From positions 171,028 to 235,027 of the forward strand of contig NZ_JAUSUH010000008.1 of the NCBI RefSeq assembly GCF_030813595.1: a stretch of DNA of 64,000 bases, in the 5' to 3' direction. Below are positions 15,439 through 23,817 of the stretch, in pieces. Source of the DNA: Ancylobacter vacuolatus. Lineage in GTDB: Bacteria > Pseudomonadota > Alphaproteobacteria > Rhizobiales > Xanthobacteraceae. The translations under genes were made by a program, and so were the position numbers. Each line of letters begins with the position of its first letter. The first letter of the stretch is position 1. The notes beneath the pieces were generated by a model. The model had not been told where the DNA came from. It saw only the letters and a program-made list of their open reading frames with translations, and did not search any database.

Positions 15439-17810
15439 GCCGCTTCGGAGTGGTCGGTCTTGGCGTCGCGGCGGGCGAATTTGGGCAGCAGGGCTCTTAC
15501 TCCGCTCAGGCCGCCGCCGGTGGCGCCGGTGCTGCCGGTATCCGTGCCCTGACCGTATTCATAGCCATAGCCGTAGCCATACCCATAGCCGTAGCCGTAA
15601 TGGGCGCTCCGGGTGTCGAACTTGGTGAGCACCACACCGATCGTAACGGCGCGGGCGATCTGCAGCCGCCGCAGCGCATTGCGCGCAATGGCGCGGCGCC
15701 CGTCGCCCGAGCCGGTGACGAAGATGGTGGCCTGGGCGGCGGCGCCGAGCAGCTGGGCATCGGCGATGCTGAGCATGGGCGGGCTGTCGAAGATGAGGAG
15801 ATCATAGATCTCCAGCCCGACCGAGATCAGGGAGAACACATGGGTGCCGCCCAATATCTCGGCGGCGTTGGGCGGCAGGGGGCCGGAGGCGAGGAAGTCG
15901 AGCGTGGCGAGGTCGGTCGCCTGCACCACGTCATGCAGCGTCGCCATGCCGGTGAGGCAATTGGAGAGGCCGACGGCGTTGTCATAGCCGAGCTTGGAGT
16001 GCACCGAGGGGCGGCGCAGATCGGCGTCGATCAGCAGCACGCGCTTGCCGGTGATGGCGTAGTGGCGCGCCAGGGCGATGGCGGTGCTAGACTTGCCTTC
16101 CGAGGCGCCAGCGCTGGTGACAACAAGCGTGCGCGGCAGGCCGGTCTCGGTGGAGAACTGCAGCGATGTCGCCAGCGATCGGTAGGCTTCGGCCACTGCC
16201 GATCGTGGATCGCTGAGTTCGGCGACGATCCCCTGCGGGAACTCGGCCCGCGGCACGATGCCGAGAATGGGCAGGCCTGTGGCCTTTTCGGCGTCCTCCG
16301 GGGTGCGGATGCGGTCGTCCAGCAGCTCGATGAGGCTCGCCGCGCCGAAGCCGCAGACCAGGCCGAGCATCAGCCCGCCGGCGAGCAGCAGCATTGTGCG
16401 CGGGTGCGAAGGCCCGCGCGGGGGAATGGCCCGGTCGACGATGAAGACGTTGTTGGTGCCGACGCCGCTGGCGACATCCACTTCTTTGAAGCGCTGCAGC
16501 AGGTCATTGTAGAGGTTGCGGTTGGAATCGACCTCGCGCTGGAGGATGCCGTACTGGATGCTCTTGCGCTGCAGCACCAGCACCTCGCCGCGCAGTTCCT
16601 CGATCCGCTGGCGCATCTGCGCTTCCTGGTTCGCGGACGATTCAAAGGCCGCCCGCAGCGAATTGCGGATGGTCGAGACTTCGGTGGCGAGCTGGCGGTC
16701 GATCTCGGCGATCTTGTTGGAGATTTCCACCATGGCGGGATAGCCGGGCTTGAAGGTCTCCAGCCCCTCCTCATAGTCGCGCCGTAGCTGGTTGCGCTGG
16801 GTGCGCAGCCCGTCGATCACGTTGTTGGTCAGCAACTGCGGCAGGTTGATCGCGGTGGAAGCCTCCACCTGCTTCCAGCTTTCCTCGTCGCGGATGCGGG
16901 TGGAGATGAGCTGGCCCAGCGCGGTGTTGGCAGCGGCAAGATTGCTCTCGGCGATCGAGACCTTGTCATTGGTCTGGACCATGTTCTCGCGCTCGGCAAA
17001 GGCGAGCATCCCCCGCTCGGATTCCTCCAGCCGCAGCTTCAGCTGCTTGATCTGGTCCTCAAGGAACACCTTGGCGTAAGAACTGGCCTCGAAGCGCTTG
17101 TCGAGATTGGAGGCGATATAGGCGTCGGCATAGGCATTGGCGATCGACGCCGCGCGGGCGGGTGACGTGTCGGTGTAGATGATGTCCACGAGGCGTGAGG
17201 ACGCGACAGGCCGAATATTGACGTCACCCTTGACCCGGTTGACGCTGATGCGGTGATTACGCTCCTGCGCCGCTGCGGGATCGGTGTCTTCGCTCGGACC
17301 CGAGAAGAGCCCGAACAGGCTGCCGATAAGTCCCGGCGAGATCGTGGTGAATTCGGGGCTCTGGTCCAGGCCCAGCGTCGCCACCACGCGCTCGGACATG
17401 GCGCGGCTCTTCAGCAATTCGTACTGGGTCTTCTGGAACTCGGCGCCGCCGCGCTCGGCCGGTGCGAGAACGCCGCCGTCGACGACCTTGCTGGCCTCGT
17501 TGTCGATCTGGATGCGGACATTGGCGGTGTAGAGCGGTGTCGCAAGGAAGCTGTAGACGAGAGCGAGGACGGCGAAGGCGCCAGCGGTGCACAGGATCAG
17601 CATGCGCCATTTCAGGGCGATGCCGATCACGTAGTGGATCGCGGCGGCGAGTTCGGATTCGTGATGGGTGTCGGGCGCGGCATAGGCGGCGGCACCATAG
17701 CCGTAACCATAGCTGTCACGCCCGGCCGGAAGGTTGCGGCCCTCCTGCACAACCGGGAGGTTGCGCTCGTTCCCGCCCGGCCGCCCGCTCTCCGCCCCCT
17801 CGTTCATCAT
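15435..17810 (-). CDS. Polysaccharide biosynthesis tyrosine autokinase (Wzc/ExoP-like BY-kinase)
   Basis: 791 residues. It has an N-terminal Wzz/GNVR chain-length domain with two membrane helices (about residues 67-90 and 475-495), a coiled-coil periplasmic part, and a cytoplasmic BY-kinase domain. Walker A is SAGASEGKSSTA (~564-575), Walker A' LLIDADLRRP (~593) and Walker B LLIFDSPP (~670). The C-terminus carries an extreme alternating Tyr-Gly cluster at ~736-752, the autophosphorylation tail. A shorter YGYGYG run sits near residue 34. It controls polymer length and export with the Wza-like lipoprotein and is presumably dephosphorylated by the PHP phosphatase upstream. Its stop overlaps the J-domain gene by 4 nt. 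Confidence 0.94.
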   Translation of the reverse strand: MMNEGAESGRPGGNERNLPVVQEGRNLPAGRDSYGYGYGAAAYAAPDTHHESELAAAIHYVIGIALKWRMLILCTAGAFAVLALVYSFLATPLYTANVRIQIDNEASKVVDGGVLAPAERGGAEFQKTQYELLKSRAMSERVVATLGLDQSPEFTTISPGLIGSLFGLFSGPSEDTDPAAAQERNHRISVNRVKGDVNIRPVASSRLVDIIYTDTSPARAASIANAYADAYIASNLDKRFEASSYAKVFLEDQIKQLKLRLEESERGMLAFAERENMVQTNDKVSIAESNLAAANTALGQLISTRIRDEESWKQVEASTAINLPQLLTNNVIDGLRTQRNQLRRDYEEGLETFKPGYPAMVEISNKIAEIDRQLATEVSTIRNSLRAAFESSANQEAQMRQRIEELRGEVLVLQRKSIQYGILQREVDSNRNLYNDLLQRFKEVDVASGVGTNNVFIVDRAIPPRGPSHPRTMLLLAGGLMLGLVCGFGAASLIELLDDRIRTPEDAEKATGLPILGIVPRAEFPQGIVAELSDPRSAVAEAYRSLATSLQFSTETGLPRTLVVTSAGASEGKSSTAIALARHYAITGKRVLLIDADLRRPSVHSKLGYDNAVGLSNCLTGMATLHDVVQATDLATLDFLASGPLPPNAAEILGGTHVFSLISVGLEIYDLLIFDSPPMLSIADAQLLGAAAQATIFVTGSGDGRRAIARNALRRLQIARAVTIGVVLTKFDTRSAHYGYGYGYGYGYGYEYGQGTDTGSTGATGGGLSGVRALLPKFARRDAKTDHSEAA
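15552..15603. repeat. Hexamer microsatellite encoding the (Tyr-Gly)n tail
   Basis: The plus strand shows imperfect tandem units of the type CCATAG/CCGTAG across this stretch, encoding alternating Gly and Tyr in the BY-kinase. Unit gain or loss keeps the reading frame, so the number of phosphorylatable tyrosines could vary between strains. Confidence 0.75.
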
Positions 17811-17858
17811 CCGCTTTTGCTTCCTGTATGGCGCGCGCCGCTACTCGCTCTGGTTGGG

Positions 17859-18770
17859 CTACAACAGCAAGAAAGAGTTGAACAGCGGAACCGACTGCAA
17901 AATGTACTTCATGCCGATCTTCAGGTCCGAGGAGGGCACTGTCACGATGTCGCCCGCCTGCAGGTCCGGGTCGCTGGCCTTTTGCGAGCGTAGATCGGAT
18001 ACGCTGAACTTGGCCACGGCGGTCTTGCCCTCGATGCGGCGGAACACCAGGATCGTGCCGTCCGCCACCTCCTGCATGCCGCCGGCCATCGCCACCGACT
18101 GCAATAGCGACATCGGCCCCTGCATCGGGAACACGCCCGGCTTGTTTACCGCGCCGTCCACCGTGATGCGGTGGCTGTTATATTCCTTCACCAGCACCGT
18201 CACCTGCGGGTTGCGCAGATAATTGCCGCCCAGCTTGGTCGCGAGGTCTTTCTCGATCTCGCTGACCGTGCGGCCGGAGGCCTGAACATCGCCGACCAGC
18301 GGGAAGGTGAAATTGCCGCTCTCGGAGACCTGTACGGTTTTCGACAGATCCTCGACCTTGAACACCTTGATGTCGAGGACGTCGAGCGGGCCGACGCGAT
18401 AGCCTTCCGAGCCCGGCGTGCTCACGGCGGTCGCGGCGGAAACGGCGGCCACCTCGCTTGCGGGGAGGGGCTCGGACACGGTGCTGACCGGGATCTGGGA
18501 GCCGCTGGCCGCCCGCGTGCCGATGGTGCCCCCGGCGGACGAGCTTGTCGGGTCGGAGCGCGTGGCGGAGGCCCGCGACTGGGACGGTGCGGTGGCGCCG
18601 GAACTGGCAAAGCTGGCGGTGGAGGCGGCCGGCGGAACGCCCGCCTCGGCGCCCGGCGAGGGGCTATCGCCCGAAGAGGCGACGCAACCGGCCAAGAAGA
18701 TCGCCAGCCCCGCTGCCAGCGCTGCGATACGCGCGGAGGCCCCCGCGGTCTTCCTGCCCCACCTCATCAA
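17859..18770 (-). CDS. Polysaccharide export lipoprotein (Wza/ExoF-like, SLBB domain)
   Basis: 303 residues. A signal peptide with lipobox FLAGC (Cys29) predicts an outer-membrane lipoprotein. A Ser/Thr/Pro/Ala-rich linker follows, then the Poly_export domain (YRVGPLDVLDIKVFKVEDLS, about residue 117) and an SLBB domain (HRITVDGAVNKPGVFPMQGPM). It ends with the AGDIVTVP motif common in these proteins. The start (ATG 18770 or 18767) lies inside the 3' end of the phosphatase gene, a 107-nt overlap in another frame. The signal peptide leaves no later start possible. It works with the BY-kinase 48 nt downstream. Confidence 0.92.
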   Translation of the reverse strand: MMRWGRKTAGASARIAALAAGLAIFLAGCVASSGDSPSPGAEAGVPPAASTASFASSGATAPSQSRASATRSDPTSSSAGGTIGTRAASGSQIPVSTVSEPLPASEVAAVSAATAVSTPGSEGYRVGPLDVLDIKVFKVEDLSKTVQVSESGNFTFPLVGDVQASGRTVSEIEKDLATKLGGNYLRNPQVTVLVKEYNSHRITVDGAVNKPGVFPMQGPMSLLQSVAMAGGMQEVADGTILVFRRIEGKTAVAKFSVSDLRSQKASDPDLQAGDIVTVPSSDLKIGMKYILQSVPLFNSFLLL

Positions 18771-19515
18771 ACTTCACCACCCCTATAGGCGCCGACTCCG
18801 ACGGCGCCCTGTTCAAAACGATATCTCGCGGACGGCCCACCGTCATCTGCGCCGCTTCGGCCGCTCCCACCAGACGCTCGGCCGCGAGACGGCCCTCCGC
18901 AAGGTCCGGTGGTCGCTTCACCGTATCATGTGCGTCGCTGGCAAGGATATGCACCCTTCCTTCGCCGATCATCCGCTCAGCCCAGTATTTCGGCCGGCGC
19001 CCGAAGCGGCCGGTCAGCGAACCGGAGGTGATCTGCATCCAGATACCGTGCGCCGCCATGCGTTCGATCAGTTCGTACTTCTCTTCTATCCATTTCAGTC
19101 GCTCGGGGTGCGTCAGTATTGGCACATAATTCGCCAAAAGAATGGTAAACACCAATTCGTCGAGACGCGCCGGCGCGACGTTGTGCGGCGGTTCCACCAG
19201 AACATAGCGTGTGTCGCCGAGGGTCAGCAGCCTTCCCTTGCGCAGTTCATCGACGAAGTCAGGCACCACATGGTTGTCGGCGCCGGGAATGAGGATGAGC
19301 GGCACGCCCGCCTCATCCAGCACCTGCTGGAGCGCGTCGACCGCGCGGCGGATCGCCTCGCCCTCATTATGGTAGACGCCGGGCAGGATGTGGGGCGTGC
19401 AGGCCACGATCTCCACGCCCTGGGCGACATGCATCCGCGCCATCTCGACGGAAACGGAAAGATCGGCGGCACCGTCATCGATGCCGGGCAGGATGTGGTT
19501 GTGCAGGTCAATCAT
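18664..19515 (-). CDS. CpsB/CapC-type PHP tyrosine-protein phosphatase
   Basis: 283 residues of the PHP metallophosphatase family that dephosphorylates BY-kinases. Metal-binding motifs are visible: DLHNHILPGIDDG at the N-terminus, CTPH, a His in THPERL and ASDAHD near residue 195. The C-terminal ~35 residues, rich in Gly/Arg, are encoded within the region overlapping the export lipoprotein gene. The unit phosphatase-lipoprotein-kinase suggests a phosphorylation cycle controlling polymer export. It is first in the minus-strand operon, divergent from the FecR-like gene across 385 bp. Confidence 0.9.
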   Translation of the reverse strand: MIDLHNHILPGIDDGAADLSVSVEMARMHVAQGVEIVACTPHILPGVYHNEGEAIRRAVDALQQVLDEAGVPLILIPGADNHVVPDFVDELRKGRLLTLGDTRYVLVEPPHNVAPARLDELVFTILLANYVPILTHPERLKWIEEKYELIERMAAHGIWMQITSGSLTGRFGRRPKYWAERMIGEGRVHILASDAHDTVKRPPDLAEGRLAAERLVGAAEAAQMTVGRPRDIVLNRAPSESAPIGVVKFDEVGQEDRGGLRAYRSAGSGAGDLLGRLRRLFGR

Positions 19516-19900
19516 CGGCCGAATATGAACCGCAGGCGTGCGACATTGTCCCGGCGGGCGCCGTTTTTCCCGGTCGAGCCGGTCGTTGCCGACCTGGGCG
19601 TATGTCGTTCATGGCGTTGCTTATAAGGTTCGGCTGCGTTTCCCGCAACGGCCGACAGGTTTTCATCGTCATGGTAACTATGTGCCATCAACAATAGGTC
19701 CCGGTCTTTCCTAGCGTGATGAATCATTAACCAATATATTGGGGCGCCCAAGAGTAAGCGGATCGGTATTGTTGCATTCCCGTCACGAGAGATGGGATAA
19801 GAGGGACTCGACATATGTCTCTTTGATTTCCGGACGTGAAGCTAGTAACATTCTGTAAGGCTCATGCGCCAGTGGTGCGCGCGGGTGAATGAGGGGCAAT
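19516..19900. promoter_or_regulatory. Divergent regulatory region of the polysaccharide locus
   Basis: This 385-bp gap separates the minus-strand phosphatase/export/kinase operon from the plus-strand FecR-like gene and must hold promoters for both. It is clearly more AT-rich than its surroundings around 19660-19760. A perfect 12-bp palindrome CCAATATATTGG lies at 19731-19742, a plausible operator. I see no credible gene in it. Confidence 0.5.
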
Positions 19901-20317
19901 ATGAAGCGTTCAGTGGCGTATGCGGCGGTTGCGGGTCTTTCCTTGCTTGGTATGGCTGGGTCGGCGGTGGCCGATGTCTGCCAGACGACGGGAACGCTGA
20001 CGGAGGCCGTCGGCACGGTGCTGGTCGATAGTGGCCAGGGCTTCGCCAATGCCAGCGTCGGGGCCTCGCTCAAGGGCGGCGACGTGGTGTCCGTGCACGG
20101 CGCCGGCAGCGCCGTGGTCGATTTCGGCAGCGATCGCACCGTGATGGTTCCTGGCTCCACCACCACGGCCCTTCAGGTGCCGGGCTGCGGCTTGGCTATG
20201 GACAGTTCGACCGGGTTGGCCATCGGCGCGGTCGCCATCGGCGGCGGCATTGCAGCGGCCGTCGCGCTCTCCGACAATGGAAGCGGCAATGGATTCATCT
20301 TCCCGGTCAGCCCCTGA
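19901..20317 (+). CDS. Small secreted FecR-like protein
   Basis: 138 residues with a Sec signal peptide (MKRSVAYAAVAGLSLLGMAGSAVA) and two cysteines. The central part (TEAVGTVLVDSGQGFANA, LKGGDVVSVHGAGSAVVDF) follows the FecR beta-sandwich pattern seen in exported or anti-sigma-like proteins. A hydrophobic Gly/Ala/Ile segment near residues 105-120 may be a membrane anchor. ATG at 19901 has GAGGGG just upstream. It begins the rightward transcript of the polysaccharide locus, 9 nt before the Wzy/ligase-like gene, so it is probably co-expressed. The function is not known. Confidence 0.72.
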   Translation: MKRSVAYAAVAGLSLLGMAGSAVADVCQTTGTLTEAVGTVLVDSGQGFANASVGASLKGGDVVSVHGAGSAVVDFGSDRTVMVPGSTTTALQVPGCGLAMDSSTGLAIGAVAIGGGIAAAVALSDNGSGNGFIFPVSP

Positions 20318-20326
20318 TAGAGGCGC

Positions 20327-21883
20327 TTGGCCCTGTTTCTGAAGCCACATGGTGATTGGGGGCCGGCCTATGTTGGGTCGGTCCTTTTGCTATTCGCCAA
20401 TGTCGTGCTCGGCGGGGCGACCCGCACCGGCTATCTCGCCGATGTGCTGCTGCAATTCTTCTCCCTGCCTTTTCTCGCCCTGGCGGCCTGGCTCTGGCTT
20501 GACCGGCTGACGGCGCGCCCGGCCCGACTGAGCTTCGGGCTGGCCTGCGGCGCCGGGATGGCGGTGGTCGGCCTTCTCATCGCGCTTGCCCAGTTCATTC
20601 CCCTGTTCGGCGCCCCCGGCTGGGAGGGACTGTCGGCCCGCATCGTGGCAGCGGGCGGGGCCGGGCTGGAGGGGGCATGGACGGGGAGTTCCTCTGTCGA
20701 CCCGGCGGCAAGCCTTGCCGCCCTGCCGGCGGTGCTTCCCCCGCTCGCGCTGTTCCTCCTGGTGGCGCTGCTCGACGAGGATCGGCGCCTGCGCTTTGCC
20801 GGCTGGGCGGTCGGCTTCGGCATGATGGCGCTTGGGCTCGGCATCGCGCAGGTGATGCAGGGGCCAGCCAGCCCGCTGCGCTTCTTCGAAATCAGCAACC
20901 GGACCGAGTCGGTCGGCTTCTTCGCCAACCGCAACCATTTCGCCGCCCAGCTCTATGTCACCTTCCTGCTGGGGGTGGCGTGGCTCGCGGCGCGGGGAGA
21001 GCGCGTGCTCTCGCACCGCACGCCCACTACCGGGCGGGCAATCTGGTTCGCCGCGGCGTTTTCGCTGGCGCTGCTGCTGCTGGCGGGCATCGCGCTGGCC
21101 CGCTCGCGCGCGGGCATCTTGCTGCTGCTGGTCGGGGTGGCTGGCGTGGTGGCGATGGCGCCGGCGCTGCTCGCGCTGCTGAGCGGGCGCGAGGGGCGCC
21201 CGCGCCGGGTGCGCAGTCTTGTCATCCTCATTGCGGCGGGCCTCGTCCTGCTGGTCGGGCAGCTCGGCGCCGAGCGCTTCCTCACCCGTTTCGACGCCGG
21301 TCTCGTCGACCAGCTGCGCGCAACCCTCAATGAGAAGACGCTGCAGGCCGCGACCGAGGCGCTGCCTTTCGGTACCGGGCTCGGCACCTTTACCGCCGTT
21401 TTCCCCGTCTACGAAGACACCACGCTCTCGCCGCAATATATCAACCGCGCCCATGATGACTGGCTGGAGTTCTTCCTGGAGACCGGGCTGGCGGGTGCGC
21501 TGCTGCTGGCGATCTTTCTCATTTGGTATGGTGAGAGGATCTGGCGCGTCTGGTTCTCCGCCGTGCCGGCGGGTGAGGCGCGCCTGCGCCTGCTGCAGCA
21601 ATGCGCCTCGCTGGCCATTCTGCTGCTGATGCTGCATTCCGTTGTGGATTATCCGCTGCGCACGGCGACCATGCTCGCCTATTTCGCCGCCTGCTGCGCG
21701 CTGATGACGCCGCGCGCGAGGGCGGCCGTCGCGGCGGCGGGAGCGTCGAGCGGCCCCGTGCCGCAGGAGCGCGCGGGTCGCCGCCTGCCCGCCTCCGTGC
21801 CACCGGGCGAACGGCGGCAGCGTGGGTCGACGGCCTCGGCCAGGATTGCCGCGAGCGGTAGCCTTTCCAGCGAGCGAGTGTAA
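20327..21883 (+). CDS. O-antigen ligase/polymerase-like membrane protein (Wzy_C family)
   Basis: 518 residues with about 11-12 predicted helices and a large periplasmic loop. GFFANRNHFAAQL (~residue 200) and GTGLGTFTAVFPVYED followed by NRAHDDWLEFFLETG (~345-385) are hallmark Wzy_C/O-antigen ligase motifs. The start is taken as TTG at 20327 after TAGAGGCGC; there is no convincing ATG. The last ~55 residues are Arg/Ala-rich and cytoplasmic. It may polymerise repeat units or ligate the chain; sequence alone cannot separate the two. A second protein of this class lies at 34.8 kb. Confidence 0.87.
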   Translation: MALFLKPHGDWGPAYVGSVLLLFANVVLGGATRTGYLADVLLQFFSLPFLALAAWLWLDRLTARPARLSFGLACGAGMAVVGLLIALAQFIPLFGAPGWEGLSARIVAAGGAGLEGAWTGSSSVDPAASLAALPAVLPPLALFLLVALLDEDRRLRFAGWAVGFGMMALGLGIAQVMQGPASPLRFFEISNRTESVGFFANRNHFAAQLYVTFLLGVAWLAARGERVLSHRTPTTGRAIWFAAAFSLALLLLAGIALARSRAGILLLLVGVAGVVAMAPALLALLSGREGRPRRVRSLVILIAAGLVLLVGQLGAERFLTRFDAGLVDQLRATLNEKTLQAATEALPFGTGLGTFTAVFPVYEDTTLSPQYINRAHDDWLEFFLETGLAGALLLAIFLIWYGERIWRVWFSAVPAGEARLRLLQQCASLAILLLMLHSVVDYPLRTATMLAYFAACCALMTPRARAAVAAAGASSGPVPQERAGRRLPASVPPGERRQRGSTASARIAASGSLSSERV

Positions 21884-21887
21884 CCCA

Positions 21888-22457
21888 TTGGCCTACGACC
21901 TGATCAAGCGCGGCATAGACCTGACCGCCGCCGTGATGATCCTTCTGCTGGGCTGGTGGGTGTTCATCCTGATCTGGCTGCTGATCCGGCGGGAATCGCC
22001 CGGGCCCGGCATCTTCGCGCAGCGGCGCATCGGCCAGCATGGCCGTGTCTTCATTTGCTACAAGTTCCGCACAATGAGGGTGGGCACTCCGGAGCAGGGG
22101 ACGCACTTGATGACGGCCTCCGCCGTGACCCGCATGGGGCGCTGGCTGCGCCGGACAAAATGCGACGAACTGCCCCAAGTCTGGAATATCCTGCGCAATG
22201 AGATCAGCCTGGTCGGGCCTCGTCCGTGTCTTCCGGTGCAGACCGAACTGATTGCAGCGCGCGAGGCGCGGGGCGTCCTGTCCATCAAGCCCGGCATTAC
22301 CGGCCTCGCCCAGATCAACGGCATCGATATGCGCGATCCGGACGTGCTGGCCGAGTGGGACGCGCGCTATCTGGAGACGCGCTCGCTGCTTGTGGACCTC
22401 AAGATTCTGATGGCTACGGTTCTGGGTGGCGGTCAGGGCGATCGACTGCGTGCGTGA
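21888..22457 (+). CDS. Initiating sugar-1-phosphate transferase (PglC/WreU-like bacterial sugar transferase)
   Basis: About 190 residues: a single re-entrant N-terminal membrane helix (AAVMILLLGWWVFILIWLL), then the catalytic domain with KFRTMRV, RWLRRTKCDELPQVWNIL, the SLVGPRPCLP motif and KPGITGLAQING. It transfers a sugar phosphate from a UDP-sugar to undecaprenyl phosphate, the priming step. The short form lacks the extra membrane domain of WcaJ. The start is probably TTG at 21888, 5 nt after the previous stop. With the next two genes it resembles the WreU-WreQ-WreV set of Rhizobium etli, which would make the primed sugar QuiNAc. Confidence 0.9.
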   Translation: MAYDLIKRGIDLTAAVMILLLGWWVFILIWLLIRRESPGPGIFAQRRIGQHGRVFICYKFRTMRVGTPEQGTHLMTASAVTRMGRWLRRTKCDELPQVWNILRNEISLVGPRPCLPVQTELIAAREARGVLSIKPGITGLAQINGIDMRDPDVLAEWDARYLETRSLLVDLKILMATVLGGGQGDRLRA

Positions 22458-22518
22458 GCGGGAAGGGTGCTCTCGAGCCGCGCCGTTCCTGTGCTGATGC
22501 CGAAAGTTGGAGGGTGGA

Positions 22519-23430
22519 ATGCGTGTCCTGGTCACGGGTGCGGGGGGCTTCGTCGGCCGCCATCTAGTCGCGCGGCTCACCGAAAAGGGCAACGACGTCG
22601 TCCCGGTTCCGCGGGAGTGGTTTGGTGGTCCGCCACGCCCCGGCAGCGCCGTGCCCGCGCACGGCGTGGCGACGAGCTTGTGGCGTGGGTGTGACGCCGT
22701 GGTCCATCTCGCCGGTCTCATCCCTCGCGGCGGTGCCCTCGACGAGGCCGACGTGCTCAGGGTTAATGTCGAGGGCACGCGCCGGATCGCGCAGGCCGCC
22801 GTGGATCTGGCCATTCCGAGGATCGTGTTCGTGAGCACGGCCAGCGTTCACGGCTCGGGTGGCGTAACGCCGCTAGTTGAAACGGACCCGATCGCTCCCG
22901 CCAACCTCTACGCCCGTTCCAAGGCGCTGGCGGAAACGGCGTTCTGGGAAGCGCTCGGCCCGGCGCGCGCCAGCGGCGTGGTTCTGCGGCCCACCCCCAT
23001 CTTCGGTGACGGCGGCCACGGGCCGGTCGCGCTGCTGACGAAGCTGGCGCGGCTGCCGGTTCCGCTGCCCTTCGCCTCGGTTGGCGGCCACCGGAGCATC
23101 ATCTCGATCGACAGCGTGGTCGACATCCTCGAGCTTTGCCTCACCGGCCCGCACTCCGGCACGTTTCTCATTGCCAATGACGAACCCTTGCGGGCCGGCG
23201 ACATCATCGCCGCCACACGGCAAGGGTTGGGCCGCTCGCCGATGCTGTTCGATCTGCCCGAAGCGCTGTTGGCGGGGGCGGCACGGCTCGCCGGCCGGGC
23301 CGGCCAGTGGGAGGCCATGACGCAGCCCTTCCTGGTGAACACGGATCGAATCAAGCGCGAAACCGGATGGCAGGCCGGGCCGACCAGCCGTCAAAGGCTT
23401 CGCGCGATGAGCGCAGCGGGGGGCTCATGA
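22519..23430 (+). CDS. NAD-dependent epimerase/dehydratase, probable UDP-4-keto-QuiNAc reductase (WbpV/WreQ-like)
   Basis: 303 residues of the extended SDR fold. NAD-binding GAGGFVGRH lies at the N-terminus, catalytic YARSK near residue 132, and STASVHG precedes it. ATG at 22519 has GGAGG 5 nt upstream, so a slightly longer frame was rejected. Between a priming sugar-1-P transferase and a WbpM-like 4,6-dehydratase, the best guess is the 4-reductase that makes UDP-QuiNAc. A 4-epimerase role is the alternative, since the fold does not discriminate. It lies in the rightward transcript. Confidence 0.85.
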   Translation: MRVLVTGAGGFVGRHLVARLTEKGNDVVPVPREWFGGPPRPGSAVPAHGVATSLWRGCDAVVHLAGLIPRGGALDEADVLRVNVEGTRRIAQAAVDLAIPRIVFVSTASVHGSGGVTPLVETDPIAPANLYARSKALAETAFWEALGPARASGVVLRPTPIFGDGGHGPVALLTKLARLPVPLPFASVGGHRSIISIDSVVDILELCLTGPHSGTFLIANDEPLRAGDIIAATRQGLGRSPMLFDLPEALLAGAARLAGRAGQWEAMTQPFLVNTDRIKRETGWQAGPTSRQRLRAMSAAGGS

Positions 23431-23817
23431 TGGTAGTTCTGGGCTGGAAGCCGGGCCCCCCTCAGTAATGGGCGCAAGCTTTGGCTGCCCCAACGTTCGC
23501 ATGGAACTCTGTGTTTTGTTAGCAAGTTGTTAATACTGCTAATGATGCTTGAGTCTCTTTGCCAGAATCGATACATTACAAGTCCTTACAAGCGCGAGAG
23601 TGGTGGCCGGTCATGCTGCCACGTCGTTCCAACAGTGCCGGGCCAATGTCATGACCGCCAGAGAATCAAGAGGCTGCTGGGCAGGCCTCCTCGGGCCATC
23701 GCGGCGTGCTTTCGGTGCGGTCAGGCGTCTCTGCCGGATCGGCGCCGTGGCTTGGCCGCACTGCGCAGGCGGCCGGCGAGGAGGGTTCTGCCAATCATTC
23801 GTGGAAACCCGGCCGAT
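23431..23817. other. 387-bp gap before the 4,6-dehydratase gene
   Basis: No supportable gene is visible, although the dehydratase frame stays open upstream. An AT-rich patch near 23510-23590 contains a short inverted repeat, TTAGCA (23519-23524) with TGCTAA (23537-23542). It could hold a promoter for the downstream genes; no boxes could be assigned. Confidence 0.35.

Noticed and set aside
19516..19900. Possible small gene or RNA in the divergent gap
   Set aside because: No frame with a good start, ribosome site and composition was found; the AT-rich part looks regulatory.
23527..23817. N-terminal extension of the 4,6-dehydratase gene
   Set aside because: The 97 extra residues do not resemble the family and have no ribosome site; the membrane-helix start fits ATG at 23818.
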